A stretch of 64,000 bases of DNA from Rehmannia glutinosa (Eukaryota; Streptophyta; Magnoliopsida; Lamiales; Orobanchaceae). Shown here one piece after another: positions 43,577-56,217 of this stretch; position 1 is the stretch's first letter; each line of letters starts with the position of its first letter. The stretch is from contig CM071936.1 of assembly GCA_016081115.2 (NCBI GenBank), forward strand, positions 77,787,262 to 77,851,261. The letters are read 5' to 3'. A program made the position numbers and the translations under genes. Below the pieces are notes generated by a model. That model did not search any database. It had not been told where the DNA came from and saw nothing but the letters and a program-made list of their open reading frames with translations.

Positions 43577-45900
43577 ATGGAAGCAAATTTGACACGCATC
43601 CCTATGTTCACAATTGAAGAATTTGATGATTGGAAAATTCGTATGCAGACTCATCTATCAGCATTACATGATGAGATGTGGATAATGATAGAGGATGGGC
43701 CACTGCAAATCTTAAAGGTGAACACAGTTGTAAGAAGAGCTACAGCTGAAGGTGAAGAGGATGTTGCCCCTAGACCAGCTATGGTTGAAAAACCAAGAAC
43801 TGAATGGACAAATGATGACAGAAAAAGATACAACCTGGACAATGTAGCCAAGGACATCCTTTACAAAACCTTGGACAAAGCCATGTTCAATAAAGTCAAA
43901 TCATGCAAAACGGCTAAAGAAATCAGGACAAGCTAACATTGATTTGTGATGGCTAGAGCAAATCAAGGAAAATAAATTATCGGTGGTTGTACAAAAAATT
44001 TGAGAATTTCAAAATGATCGCAGGAGAAAACCTGGATCAACTAGATGCTCGGTTCACGAAATCACCAACGAGCTATCTCGCACTTGGAAAGGAATATACG
44101 AGAAGGAAATGTGTATGAAGATCCTAAAAAGTCTCCCGGTGAATGGGAAATGAAGGTCATGGCACCGAGACATTCCATGGACCTATCCAAGACCTCCAAC
44201 CATGAACTATTCTCGATCTCAAAGCCTACGAATTTGAGCCGAGAAGAAAAGATCGAGGAAGAGACAGTTTTGTACCCCAAAACAATTTGCTCTAATTGTT
44301 AAGGATGGAAAAAGAGTCGAGGTCAATGAAGTCATTGATCCGAAGAAATAGCCCCGATGGTTAAAAGGTTCAACAAGTTCTTCAATAAGAACTACAAGAG
44401 AGGCAAGGGCGAATCTTCCGAAGACACTCGGCTCCCTCCATGTCAAGGGAAGATAGGCCAACCAAGAGAACATATCATCAAAAAGTCTGAATATCAAAGG
44501 ACCGACAATCCAAGAATGGAAAGAGCGATCAAAAGGTTCAATATCTATCTTTGAACCGTAGGCAACCAGGTCACTATGCCATTGATTGTCCATATCCTCG
44601 TAGTCAACAAATACAGGAATGAAGAAGAAAGAAAGATCTTGAGAGAAAGAAGACAAGAAAAGAAAAAGGCAATGTTGGCTGCAGAGACTATTGAGACAAC
44701 CAAGTCAAGAGAGACCACCGATTTAGAGAGCGGTGAAGCTAACTACTCAAGTGACTCGAAGAAGAAGCCCTGATCTATTTGATGGCCAAGGAACAAGATC
44801 AACTCCGACCAAGAAGATGAGGTACACTCTAACTCATCAAACTCGATTCTAGTGATAGTGATCGTGACACACACACTTCATCACCCACCGATCTTTATGA
44901 TTCATTAGGCAAAATGATGAAAGATTTTGAACACATTAAATCCTCACACACACTACTAAATGAGGAAAACAGCCTACTCAAGAGCAAAACTCACGGTGAC
45001 TAAGGAGCCGAGTACTCTAAGTCAAATAGCCGATGAGAATAAAAGTTTAAAAATTTGAAAATGCCATGCTAATAGCGAGAAATAGCTGCCATAGAAAAGA
45101 GGGAGAATGACCTCAAAAATGTGATTGCCTCATTCACTAAGGCATCTAAATCATGGGATGTTCTTATTATGAGTCAAAGAGAAGGTGGAGACAAGACAGG
45201 CTTAGGATTTAATTCCTCTGTGCTATGTCAAACTCCAAAAGTAATTTTGGAAAAAGGATCTTCAAGCAATGAAGTGTCTCAAAAATCCAAAACTCCAAAT
45301 GGTGCACACACATTCATTCCAAAGCACAATTACAAGCAAACTGGCCTTGGTTATAAAGGAAAAGGAAAACAACCAGTTGGGTGCGTTGAGAGGACAGTGA
45401 GAAGAAATTCACCAAGTTCCTCAAAAACTCCAAACAGAATTACTCAGTAAAGAAGAAACAGAGCTACCAAAAACCCCAAAAGTTTTTATAAAAGAAACAC
45501 ATATGATGGGAATGGTAGAAAATATCCAAGCCAAGTTGATTGGAACGATGTGAACTATCAACATAGACTTATGGAATATAAGCCCAAATAGCAAAGGCCA
45601 CAGAACTCAAGAAAGGCCATTCCAAAAGTATAAGAGCTTTCATCAAACACACATATGCACCTAGGCACTACACTCAGAGACACCACAATTACCCAAAGAA
45701 GGCAATTGCTAAAACACATATACAGCATACTGACAAAAGAGACAAGATGTATGAACCTAGAATCCCCAAGCAATTTGCCAAAATTAATTATGATTATGGC
45801 ATCGATAGATGGCAACCCCTTAGAGCCGATCATTTGGCTATAAGCTGGTTGGATCATCTTACAATACTAACCCCTTAGGACCCGGACAAGTATGGGTACC
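43577..45900 (+). pseudogene. gag: gag of copia D
   Basis: 119 codons open from ATG 43577 (MEANLTRIPMFTIEEFDDWK), with DKAMFNKVKSCKTAKEI, then frame breaks. Pieces of KRFNKFFNKNYKRGKGESSE (44357) and of the knuckle region (GNQVTMPLI in the wrong frame, 44560-44590) follow. The first two cysteines of the knuckle are lost because the sequence there reads ctttgaaccg instead of tgttggaattgc. The Gag C-terminal section is open for 109 codons at 45121-45450. Confidence 0.88.
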
Positions 45901-47984
45901 TAAAACTTAATTTCCTTGATTGCGGGTTCAAGGAACAAGCCGAGTGCCAAGGAACCTGGTACATGGATAGTGGATGTTCCGGACATATGATAGGAAACAA
46001 GAAAAATCATCAAAATTCAAGGAAGTTAAGGGAGCAAAAGTCATATTTGGAGGAAATGAAGCTCGGGGAGAAATAAGAGGCATTGGATCAATCAAGAAGA
46101 ACGGATTAGAAATCACAGATGTTGCATATGTTGAAGGACTCAACTTCAACTTGCTAAGCATCGACCAACTCGTGACAAGGGCTATAATGTTGGATTTAAC
46201 ATGGGTATATGCCAAATCAAGGATATTGAATCAAATGAAGTTGTGTTGCAAGGATGCGACAAAAGAACATGTATGTAGTAAATTGGTCAACCGCTACACC
46301 CAAAGACTGTCTATTAGCAAAGAGCACATTTGAATCAAGTTGGTTGTGGCACAAAAAGTCGAGTCACCTGTATTTCAAAACACCGAACAAGCTTTCCGAA
46401 GTAATCTTGTGGTAGGTCTTCCGATTCAGTATACAAGAAGGAGTGTATATGTGACGATGCGAAGGGAAAACAGATCAAATCATCATTCAAAAGAAAAGAC
46501 ATGCCCATCTTCAACAAGGATATTGCACCTGCTACATATGGATCTATTTGGTCCAGTTGAACCAGCTAGCATAAGTGGGAAGAAATATACCTTGGTGGTA
46601 GTAGATGACTACTCAAGATATACATGGACAATATTCATGTGTAAGAAGAAAGAAACTCTATAGAAACTACCACGGTGATGAAGAGGATTCAAAATGAGAA
46701 GAGCCAAACCATTATCAAAATAAGATCGACAGAGGAACCGAGTTTGTCAATGGTATAATAACTCAATATTTATTGAAAATGGCATTGGTCATGAATAGAA
46801 CACTCAAAGAAGGACTCCAAGGACCATGTTAGAATGGAGTGGAAAGAAAGAATAGAACACTCAAAGCAATCAACAGGACCATGTTACACTCAAAACAGAG
46901 GTTACCAAATGATAAACAGACGGTGACAAAGACTCCTATGAGATTTGGACAGGAGAAAACCAAATGTTGCATATTTTAGAATATTTGGATGTAAATGCTT
47001 CATCCATAACAATGGCAAAGACAATCTAAAGGCTTTCGATGCTAAAGATGATGAAGGTATCTTCTTGGGATACTCGGTGAAAGCAAAGCCTATAGAGTAC
47101 TCAACAAATGGACTATGGTTGCAGAGGAATCCATTCATGTGGTATTCAATGAGCCAAATGTAAATGGAGAAGACTTTGAAGAGTCGGTGATAAGCTAAAT
47201 CATCCAACCATACGAGAAAAGTCCCTATCTTTGTCAAGTCAAGTTGGAATTATAAACTCAAATGAAGATGAGATAGTGAGTCTCATAAAATGATGGAAAA
47301 TTTGCGGCTAAGTGATTGCGAGAGAGCTGATCAAAGCAACAAAGTCGCTAGACAAATGAATCAAGCTAACTTACTTCAACTTTGATGTAAGATGGTTGAA
47401 AGACCATCCACCAAAACTTGTCATTGGAGATATAAGAGAAGGTGTCAAAACAAGATCCGAACTCAACAAGAAGTTATGTTCACATGCTTTATCTCACAAA
47501 TAGAGCCTAAAGATGTGTTACAAGCATTGGATGACACACATTGGATTCAAGCTATGCAAGAAGAGTTGAATCGAGTTTGAAAGAAATAAAGTATGGGAAC
47601 TAGTTCAAAGACCCACCCATCAAAATGTTATTGGTACTAAATGGGTGTTCGAAACAAGATGAACGAGGAGGGTTACGTGGTAAGAAACAAAGCAAGACTA
47701 GTAGCCAAAGGATATTGCCAAGAAGAAAGAATAGATTTTGATGAAACATTTGCTCCTGTAGCAAGATTGGAAGCTATAAGGATGTTTCTTGCCTATGCGA
47801 CTCACAAAAATTTTATTGTATATCGATGGATGTAAAAAGTGCATTCCTAAATGGTTTATTGGAAGAAGAAGTGTATGTTGAACAACCTCCAGGATTTGAG
47901 CGAGAAGACTCTTGGAGATAAGGTATACAAACTCAAGAAAGCTCGTATGGATTGAAACAGGCACCCAGAGCATGGAACTCTACT
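45901..47984 (+). pseudogene. pol: Protease, integrase and RT of copia D
   Basis: Protease region about 45950-46200 with GNEARGEIRGIGSIKKNGLE. Integrase core 46500-46663 (LLHMDLFGPVEPASISGKKY). The Glu block reads GVERKNRTLK near 46825-46855, so unlike copy A the catalytic Glu is present. A garbled partial duplication (aatagaacactcaaag at about 46795 and 46850) lies here. RT from 47470 (IQAMQEELN), 47641-47835 (NKARLVAKGYCQEERIDFDE, FAPVARLEAIRMFLAYATHK) to LLEEEVYVEQPPGF near 47880. Several frame breaks. Confidence 0.85.
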
Positions 47985-49915
47985 TTGTCACAAATTCAAT
48001 TGGCGAGAAAATTTATCTCATCAATCTTAACAAATGCATTATAGATAATATTTGTTATCGACTTGCAACCATAGGAGTTGACACTTCTTGTTCAAATAGG
48101 CATATGTTCCATGATATCATTTTTTCCACAAACAAAATGCGGTGCAACAAAAATTTTGATCCAGGGTCAAACAATATTTTAGCGAGTGGTTAGATGATGG
48201 GTACCTTCCACCATTCTTGTTGCCTGGAGTCTCCTATCCGGCTAGTGCAAATGCTGAAGGATGGGCATCATAAGCCAAACAAAATGGCCACCGAGAGATT
48301 TAATGAAGAAATTTGGTATGGAGGAAAATCTTGCGGTGGTCTTGAAAATACCAATGAAACACCTTCCTTATTTACGCCAAAATGGACATGGTATGTCCCG
48401 GATGGCAACGGCAATGTGTAGATCAAACAAGACCGAGCTTTCCTTATTTGGTCCTTTTGCTGTCTTTATCTCCGGTCCTTCCGAAACTTAGCGGTTTAGA
48501 TGGCTATCACCTATTCTCTTGAGGTGTTTGATGGCCTACTCGAGATTTCAATACGGTTGATAAGACTCAATGCGGAGAGCTACCTTTATGGTAGGATGTC
48601 AATTCAAGGAAGGTGGATTCAAGCTAAGTTCGATTTCAATCCTCGAGTGAACTTGTAAAGCGTATCCTCTTGATCGATTGTCCCAGGAAAGAGCATACTT
48701 GGACAATCGGTCAAATGCTTGGAAATATCTAATTTCTCATGTTTTAGCAAAAAGCAAAATTCATAGCCGCCTCTTTCACAAATGTGGAATGTATGTTCAT
48801 TGAACTCGGCCAAGAAATTTCCCATGAGGCGCAACTATGAAGTTGTTCCCAGGAAATTCTTTCAATCATGCCCTCCACACAAGTCTCTAGCAATCGATTC
48901 TAGACGAAATACGGCGAGGGTGACTTTCACTCATCCGAGTATTGGAGTGCATTGAAGATATTTTCCAATTTTTCTACCATTATTCTCGCCTTCAAATCAT
49001 CAAGCTCTCTCTAAGAAGGCTGGTGGATCAAACTTAGAAATTGCCCATGTTGGCGGCGATCGAATATATTGGCGGGTTCGGGAGCACATGGTTGAGGTGC
49101 TGTTATCTCACAAAACCAAAATTTGTTGTAGGGTGAATCAAGATTTGTCTCTCAAGCAGGTGGAGGAGCGGTGGTAATTGGGGAGGGTACCCGGTCCCCG
49201 GACACGTCATCATCCCCTCAAAGAAAAGAAGGTCTGAAACACTCGGTGAGAAAAAGGATTATCTTGAAAAAGTTGCGATTCACGAGTAAATGATACAATA
49301 ACTATTCGCGTAAAGCAAGTTATATCAGAAAGGTAACAACAAACACAAGACATTTGAATAAATAGCAAAAGGCATATCCATTAATGTAAAACTTGAATAC
49401 ACCCATGGTACAACAATTTATGAGTCAAATACATCAAAAACCAAAATACAACGGAATCTAATACAATAGATAGTAAGGTAAGAACATCGGAATAAGCGTC
49501 TACAACAACGAAAAAAAAGTGACAATCAAGCTAACTAATTGAGATCGCCATCATCGTCACTTAAATTATGACATTAAATGCTAATCGGGTGCAAAATCTA
49601 GGTGGAGCCCGACCTGATTTCGAAATCAACATTTGCTCAAAACCACCCGAGCATCATCAAGTAAACCATACTTAAACCATTTTTATTTGTTTTCCTCCTC
49701 AGATCCCAAAACGTTTCTTCGGGATCTCCTCGAAGCAAAGCGCAAAACGGGCTCCACCTCGGGTGGTGGATCAATATTCAAATCAACTTCTAAATTTCTT
49801 TTTCGTGAAATACTAAAAATGGCATCAACTTATGATTTCGCTTGATGAGGGAAGCAAAGCGCCAACGGTGTCTCTTGTGGGCGGGAATGGGCGGGCGTCA
49901 ATCTCCCATTTTCGA
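47985..49915. other. Interleaved copia/gypsy sequence, probable consensus artefact
   Basis: Plus-strand copia D (RT end, RNase H, spacer, aORF start MASTYDFA at 49818) and minus-strand gypsy (equivalent to 57260-59300: protease, gag, pre-gag ORF) alternate every 10-60 bases, each advancing in its own order. Example: 48371-48380 is gypsy (as 57656-57665), 48381-48390 copia-like (as 7361-7374, minus), 48391-48401 gypsy (as 57678-57688). No reading frame here should be trusted. Confidence 0.8.
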
Positions 49916-52900
49916 GTATGATGCATGAATTCACACACGATCGAAAAGCGTCGTGATAAACATATTTAAGTAATAGACTTATACGGATTTGAGAAAACCA
50001 TTTCGTGGTCACACGCAATATGTGGTTCGATGACCTATGTGGTAGGATTGCGTCACGGAAATGTAACGTCAATCCCATGCAAGACAAATAATGATTTGCG
50101 ATGGATTTCAAAGCGCCAACCAATGCAAAACAAGTCATCATCATCGCACGGATGTGTAGCGCCAATCAAACGGGTCCGATAACTCCATAATTGTGTGGAA
50201 GGAGCACCGAATTCCTTCGTTCTTCCTTGTAACTTGGAAGGAAGATGGCCAAGACCACCTTATCGCTCCAAAGAAAGATAAAATCCAAAAAGTGGAGCTT
50301 GAAGGAGGCTCGAATCTATCATAAATGATTATATAGACTTATGACCCGCTTCCCTTGGACACTCAAGACCAACTATTGCGGGATTAGGGCGATGGGGCGA
50401 GAAAGAGTGGAATAGCGGCCGAGCTGCCGGTTCCATCCCCGACGTATCCATTCCGATCGTGAGCTCGACACACCAAGTTGACTCAGGCAGAAAGTAAATA
50501 CAAGTACATCGCAACAACTGTGCAATGAGTATTATTGATTCAGGGAAGCAGTTCAGGAAAATTTTTGAAAATTCGCGAGTAGCAAATATGGCGTTGGTGG
50601 AGTTATTTGGATTAAGATGATTATCGGAAGGATAAGCAATCTTCGACATCTTGAAAGATTAGGAGGAACATAAGTCCCGTTATAGATTCAAAAACCGCAA
50701 GACGAGGAAGTCGCCCGCGATTGGGTATTAACCGGTCGAATCGGTCCGATAAGTCAAGGGGTTTTTTTTTGAGGAAATAAAATACTTTAATTAAATCTCC
50801 AAGTCAGAGGGTCCAGGGCTATTTTAGTAAAAGAGAAAATAATTTGAGTTAGGTCCTTTATAAAAGAAAAATTACAATTTAGCCCCATTTTGTAAAAATC
50901 AATACTTTTGGGGTTAAAAATTGAATAAATAAATATCCCGACCTTGAAAAATTATGAGGTCAGTTCCTAAATTCTCCAAATTGTTCAGAGATTCAGGTTT
51001 TTAAAGTTTTGAGGTCGAGTGTTTATAAAATTCTCACATTGGCCCCAAATTTGTAAAAATTGTCATTTCGGGCCCTTAGTTTAAAATAATTGGAACTCAC
51101 AAACCGGAAGGGATTTTAATGTGATTCCAGTTGAAAAATGTCACTAAGGTTAGTAGGATATTGGGACAAAAGCAGTTTTAAAAGAAATAAGTGTAGGTCT
51201 TTTAACTTTTGAAAATCTCATTTTTGTCCCATTTTGAAATAATTGCCTTTAAGGCTTTTAGGGGTCCAATTGTTATGAAAATTGAACCTTGGGTCCAAAA
51301 TATGATTAACTTATAGTTAAATTAGTATTTCCAGGTGCATGGGCTGCATAAGTCCTGGAAATTTAATTTGGGTCCTCAAATCTTTTACACTTTAGTCCCT
51401 CAATTTTAGTAAAATTACTTTCCAAGCTCTAAACACTTGGATTTTTGGAATACATTTAAAAAAGGTCATTTCCAGTACCTTAAGAGTAAAAATTTCAAAT
51501 TTTAAAATTAAGTTCTGGTACAGTTTCAAAATTTGCAAAGTAGCCCTTAAACTTTCAAAATTTTACAATCTAGTCCTTGGTATTTTAAAGGTTGATTTTA
51601 TTTATCTTAAGACTCTTAAAAATTTATTAAAATGTCCAAAAGTCATTTTTGAACCTGAGTACAGTCCCAAAATTTGAAATTTGCATAGGGGTCCTTTAAC
51701 TTTCATTTTCTTGCAATTTAGTCCACCAATTTTCCATTTTTGCATTTTTAAGTCCAAAATTGAAATTTAATCAATTATGCTCGACTTTTCCAGGTTATAA
51801 GTCATCAGAAACATGGATTTCAAAGATCATACACATGCATGTCCAATACATACAAGAATTCATCAAATATAACATTTAATTGCACATGCATGCACCTAAA
51901 ATTCAATAAATAGCAATTTTGAGCAACTCTTGAGAATTTTCATGATTTGATACATAAAATTGACATGAAATAAATAGATTATATATCTCAAGGGCTCATG
52001 ATCAAAATTCTACATGCATTTTAATAAAAACACCTAGAAGTTGGAAAGTATTTTTCCACCCACCTTAAAATTGGAAAATTGTGAAATAAAAGGATAAATT
52101 TCACAACTTTGGATGAGGTCACTTAGGTCAGCCACTAATTCAAGAAATATCAAAAATTTGGAGTTAGAAAAATGAGAGAAAAATTAAGGAGAAAAAGAAG
52201 GAGATAAGGAAATTGGAAAGACTACACTTTACCTTGTGTAGTAGGTGATTTGAAACTAGTTGAAGCTTCAAATTTGGAAATTTTGGTTCAACTCCAAAAT
52301 CACCTAAGGTCAGCCCCTATTTCTCAAAAATGAAGAAGGGGTGTTAAAAATTTGAAAAAAATAGGGAGAAGAAGAAAGAAGGGCTCTAGTGTCCAATTCT
52401 TACCTTGTAGTCCAAATTTCTCTACTAGTTCTTCTTCAAGTCTTAAAATTTTCACCACCATGCATGCATGTCTCCAAGTGGTCTTCTAAGTACCTCAAAA
52501 TCAAAAATTCAAGCTTATATTAAAAGGAGAATGTGATGAGTAGCAAGATTTTAAGTTGAATTGAGGAGTGAAATTTCTTACCTTAAGATAGGGGGGTGTT
52601 CGAATTTTTTGGTGTTTAAGTGGTAAGATTCTTTGTTTTGGTTTGGATGTTTGAAGAAAGAAAGTATGTTTGATGTTAGGAAGAAGATGTTCTTGAAGGT
52701 TTGAAGTTAGGCTTGAAGATGTGAAGAACTTGTGTTTGAATTTTTGAAGATGTGAAGAAGTGGTACTTGAAGATATGAAGAACTTATGTTGAAGATTTGA
52801 AGATGTGAAGAGTGGGTGTTTGAAAGTTTGAAGATGTGAATGATTTTGTGTTTGAAGATTTGAAGATGTGAATGAATTTTAGAGAGAGATTAGAGAGAAG

Positions 52901-53674
52901 GAGGAGATTTAGCTTGATAATTAGAATGTGTTTGATAAAATGAACAAAATTTGTTCATCTTTTCTCTATGTGGCCGTCCACATTAGGGGGAGAGAGATTT
53001 TTTGATTAATTTTGTGTCTTGCAAATTGTCTCTTGCATAGAGACAATTAGACTAGTCAAAGTATGGGCAAGGTATGGAAAGAGAAGGAATGTCGGGAAGA
53101 CTCCAACATGTTGGGAAAAATAGTAATAAAGAATTGATGTATGAGATGATATGTATAATGTTTGAATAAATGGTATAATTATACACAAGATGACTAATAT
53201 AAAGTGTAAGTGTACAAGAGTTGGATGATATTTCTATTCCAAAAATCATCACCATGGCCGTCCACTATAGGGGTAATATGGTAATTCCATATTTTTTTGT
53301 CTCAAATTGGATGATAATAGATGAAATATATCAATCTCCAAAATAATTAGTGATTTCATTTATAAGTCTCATGATTACTTATACTAAATCAAAATCTTAA
53401 TTCTATAAGGTAAAAGTCTCTAAAATAAATAGTCTCTTAAAATTATAAGGTGACTAATAAATACGAAAATAGTAATAATGATCAATCAAGTGATCATAAA
53501 TGTGAAATAGAATTAATAAGGATCATGATCACAAGTAATTAAATAAAATGAAATAAAAACAAAATATATATATTAATGATAATTACCCGTCAAAGTGACG
53601 CGGTAAAATAGTCGATCAAATACATAGACGACAATAAGAATCAATTATATGTTTGGAAAAATCGGGGCTTCACA
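49916..53674 (-). repeat. Gypsy G2 LTR, lacking about 490 terminal bases
   Basis: Starts inside the LTR at the word tgatgcatgaattcacac (equal to 60417 and 37494) and then follows LTR G1 to its end TGTGAAGCCCCGAT at 53674. Identity with G1 is high in 51000-53670, and many lesions lie in 49916-50780. It contains the same minisatellite (about 52640-52875). Confidence 0.88.
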
Positions 53675-54086
53675 ATGGTAATTCCATATATTTTTTTTTT
53701 TGTCCCAAATTTGATGATAATAGATGAAATATATCAATCTCCAAATTAATTAGTGATTTCCTTGATCACTTATAAGTCTCATTATCACTTATACTAAATC
53801 AAATTCTTAATTCTATAAGGTAAAAGTCTCTAAAATAAATAGTCTCTTAAAATTCTAAGGTGAGTAATAAATACAAAAATAGTAATAATGATCAATCAAG
53901 TGATCATAAATGCCAAATAGAATTAATAAATAATCATGATCACAAGTAATAAATAAAATGAATTAAATTGCAAAATATATATATCAGTAATAATTACACG
54001 TCAAAGTGGCGTGGTAAAATAGTCGATCAAATACATAGTCGACAAAAAGAATCAATTACATGCTCGGAAAAATCGGGGGCTACACA
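53675..54086 (-). repeat. Duplicated gypsy LTR tail
   Basis: Repeats 53277-53674 in the same orientation, starting at atggtaattccatat and ending TGTGTAGCCCCCGATT. The two tails differ by several substitutions and a longer T-run, so they are not a simple assembly stutter. The second tail adjoins the PPT of G3. Confidence 0.85.
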
Positions 54087-54099
54087 TCCTCCCCTCCTT
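54087..54099 (-). other. PPT of gypsy G3
   Basis: AAGGAGGGGAGGA on the minus strand, identical to the G1 PPT. Confidence 0.85.
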
Positions 54100-54125
54100 A
54101 AAAGAATTTGGTCCCCAAATTCTCT

Positions 54126-55361
54126 TCAGAATAGTTTTGGATATTGATTCCTCATGTCTTCTTCCATCTCCCATGTTGCGTCTTCGTCTCGGTTGTGGTT
54201 CTGTCACACCACTTTAACCATCGGAATCTCTCTCTTACGCAACTGAAGTATCTGCTGATCAATGATCCGGATCGGCCTCTCGGTGTAGGATAAATTTTTC
54301 ATTAGAGGAGGAGTGTCACGAGTGATGATATGTTCGGGATCTGGTTGATACTTCTTCAATCTCGATACGTGGAATACATCGTGCATTCCCGCATATGGTG
54401 CTGGTAACTCGAGTCTGTAGGCTAAATTCCCAATCCTCTGTAAAATTTTGTAAGGTCCAACATATCTCGAACTCAACTTGCCTTCTTTCTTCGGATTGAT
54501 TAATCCTTTCCGTGGTGAGAGTCTAAGAAATACTTCATCTCCGACTTCAAATTCCAAATCCTTTCTTCTCTTGTCCGCGTAACTCTTTTGGCGGCTCTGA
54601 GTTGTGCGGATCCGCTCCTTGATCAGCTTGACCTTTTCCATGGCCTCCTAAACTAAGTCGACCATTGGAATCGAGGGCGACTTTCGTTTCTCTTTCGGAG
54701 TCCATTGGTCATCAATCTCCCAGTGTAGTGGGGGTCTACATTTTTGCCCATATAATTCCTCGTAGGGTGCCATCCCAATCGTGGCTTGATAACTGTTATT
54801 GTAGGCAAACTCGGCTAATGGTAAGTGCGAATTCCAACTTCCTTGGAAATCTAATGTGCAGGCTCGCAGCATATCTTCAAGGGTTTGAATCGTTCGCTCA
54901 GACCGTCCATCAGTTTGTGGATGTGCTATTGTGCTGAAACTTAGTGAGGTACCCAATTCCTCGTTCAAGCACTTCCAAAATCGGGAGACAAACCTCGGGT
55001 CTCTGTCCGATACTATGTCGACCGGTACTCCATGCAGTCGGATGATCTCTTAGATATAAGTCCGTGCAAGTTTCTGCAAGCTATCAGTTTTCTTAATGGG
55101 TAAGAAATGTGCAGATTTCGTGAGTCGGTCTACAACTACCCAAATAGCATCATGGCATCCTCTGGTCTTTGGTAGATCCGTCACGAAGTCCATCGTTATG
55201 TGTTCCCATTTCCATTCGGGAATTCTCAACGGTTGTAGTAAACCAGATGGCCATTGGTGTTCTGTTTTTACTCGTTGACAAGTTAAACATCTCGCAACGA
55301 ACTCCGCTACCTGGTTCTTCATGTTTACCCACCAATAACTCCGTTTCAAATCCTTATACAT
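54126..55361 (-). pseudogene. Integrase and chromodomain of gypsy G3
   Basis: Zinc region and core start at 55361-55050: MYKDLKRSYWWVNMKNQVAE, CLTCQRVK, then MDFVTDLPKT with the first Asp. The core end with Glu is at 54968-54648: HPQTDGRSERTIQTLEDML. The GPY/F part is at 54641-54204 (VGPYKILQRIGNLAYRLELP). The chromodomain is cut by TGA where G1 has Trp (VKVV-W). A TAG just before MEKVKL stands at a Gln codon of the family. The second Asp of the core lies between the two pieces, in broken frame. Confidence 0.9.
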
Positions 55362-56217
55362 CTTGTTTCCTCCAGGATGTATAGTGTATTTCGAACGGTG
55401 TGCCTCTGCTAGGATTTTATTCCTAATCTGCTCATCACTCGGTACACAAACTCGATTCTAAAATCTAATAACTCCATCTTCAGGTACCGAGAATTCTGAT
55501 CTCTCTCCTTTAAGTATCTTCTCTTTCAGTTTCTGAAGATGTGCGTCTTTCTCTTGTGCTTCCTTGATCTCATTCAGCAGATCGGGTTTAACTAAAATGT
55601 TAGCACATGAAATCTAAGTATTGGTTCTCGTCAGATTCCAATTTCTCAGCTCTTTTAATGATTCCCACTCTCGAATCATAAGTCTGGCTAAGCTCGCCTT
55701 TTCTGCTCAAAGTCCTCAATCAACTCAATCCAATCTCCGTTGCCTCAGATTGAGATCCTTCTGGGAGAATAGATACTTCAAGCTCTTATGATCTGTGAAA
55801 ACCGTGAATGTTGCTCCGTAGAGATAGTGTCTCCATTTCTTTAATGTGAACACTATCGCTGCCAATTCCAAGTCATGCGTTGGATAATTGGCTTCATACG
55901 GCTTGAGCTTTCGTGATGCATAAGCGATGACTTTTCCTTCCTGCATGAGCACTGCTCCTAGTCCTTCCTTTGATGCATCACTAGAGACGACGAAGTTTTT
56001 TGTTCCCTTTGGAAGGGCTAAAACTGGAGCTGTAGTAAGTCGTTTCTTCAGCTCTTGGAAACTCACCTCGCACTTGTCATTCCACTCAAACTTGACTTGC
56101 TTCTGGGTTAGTCGAGTGAGTGGTCCAGCTATCTTGGAGAAATCCTGGATAAATCTTCGATAATATCCGGCTAGTCTAGAAACTCGATCCCTTTACTGAG
56201 ACTCGGGTTGTTTCCAT
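55362..56217 (-). pseudogene. RNase H region of gypsy G3
   Basis: Readable at 56066-55725: MSFQELKKRLTTAPVLALPK, VVSSDASKEGLGAVLMQ (catalytic Asp), KVIAYASRKLKPYEANYPTH (Glu within the TH-DLELAA run) and FTDHKSLKYLFSQKDLNLRQ. 55640-55362 holds the broken connector to the integrase. Confidence 0.9.

Larger units (their letters stand above)
41876..49850 (+). mobile_element. Copia element D inserted in gypsy G1; right part unreliable
   Basis: 5' LTR, PBS, gag, protease, integrase and RT are clear to about 47985. The left flank attgg (41871-41875) joins TGTTGGG exactly. The empty site is visible in G3 (54700-54716, gagtccattggtcatc). From 47985 onward copia pol, spacer and the aORF start (49818) appear in order but interleaved with gypsy sequence. 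No 3' LTR of D is identifiable. Confidence 0.8.

Noticed and set aside
48194..48491. Possible fusion protein of copia and gypsy origin
   Set aside because: The frame is a product of the interleaved sequence at 47985-49915 and most likely not real.
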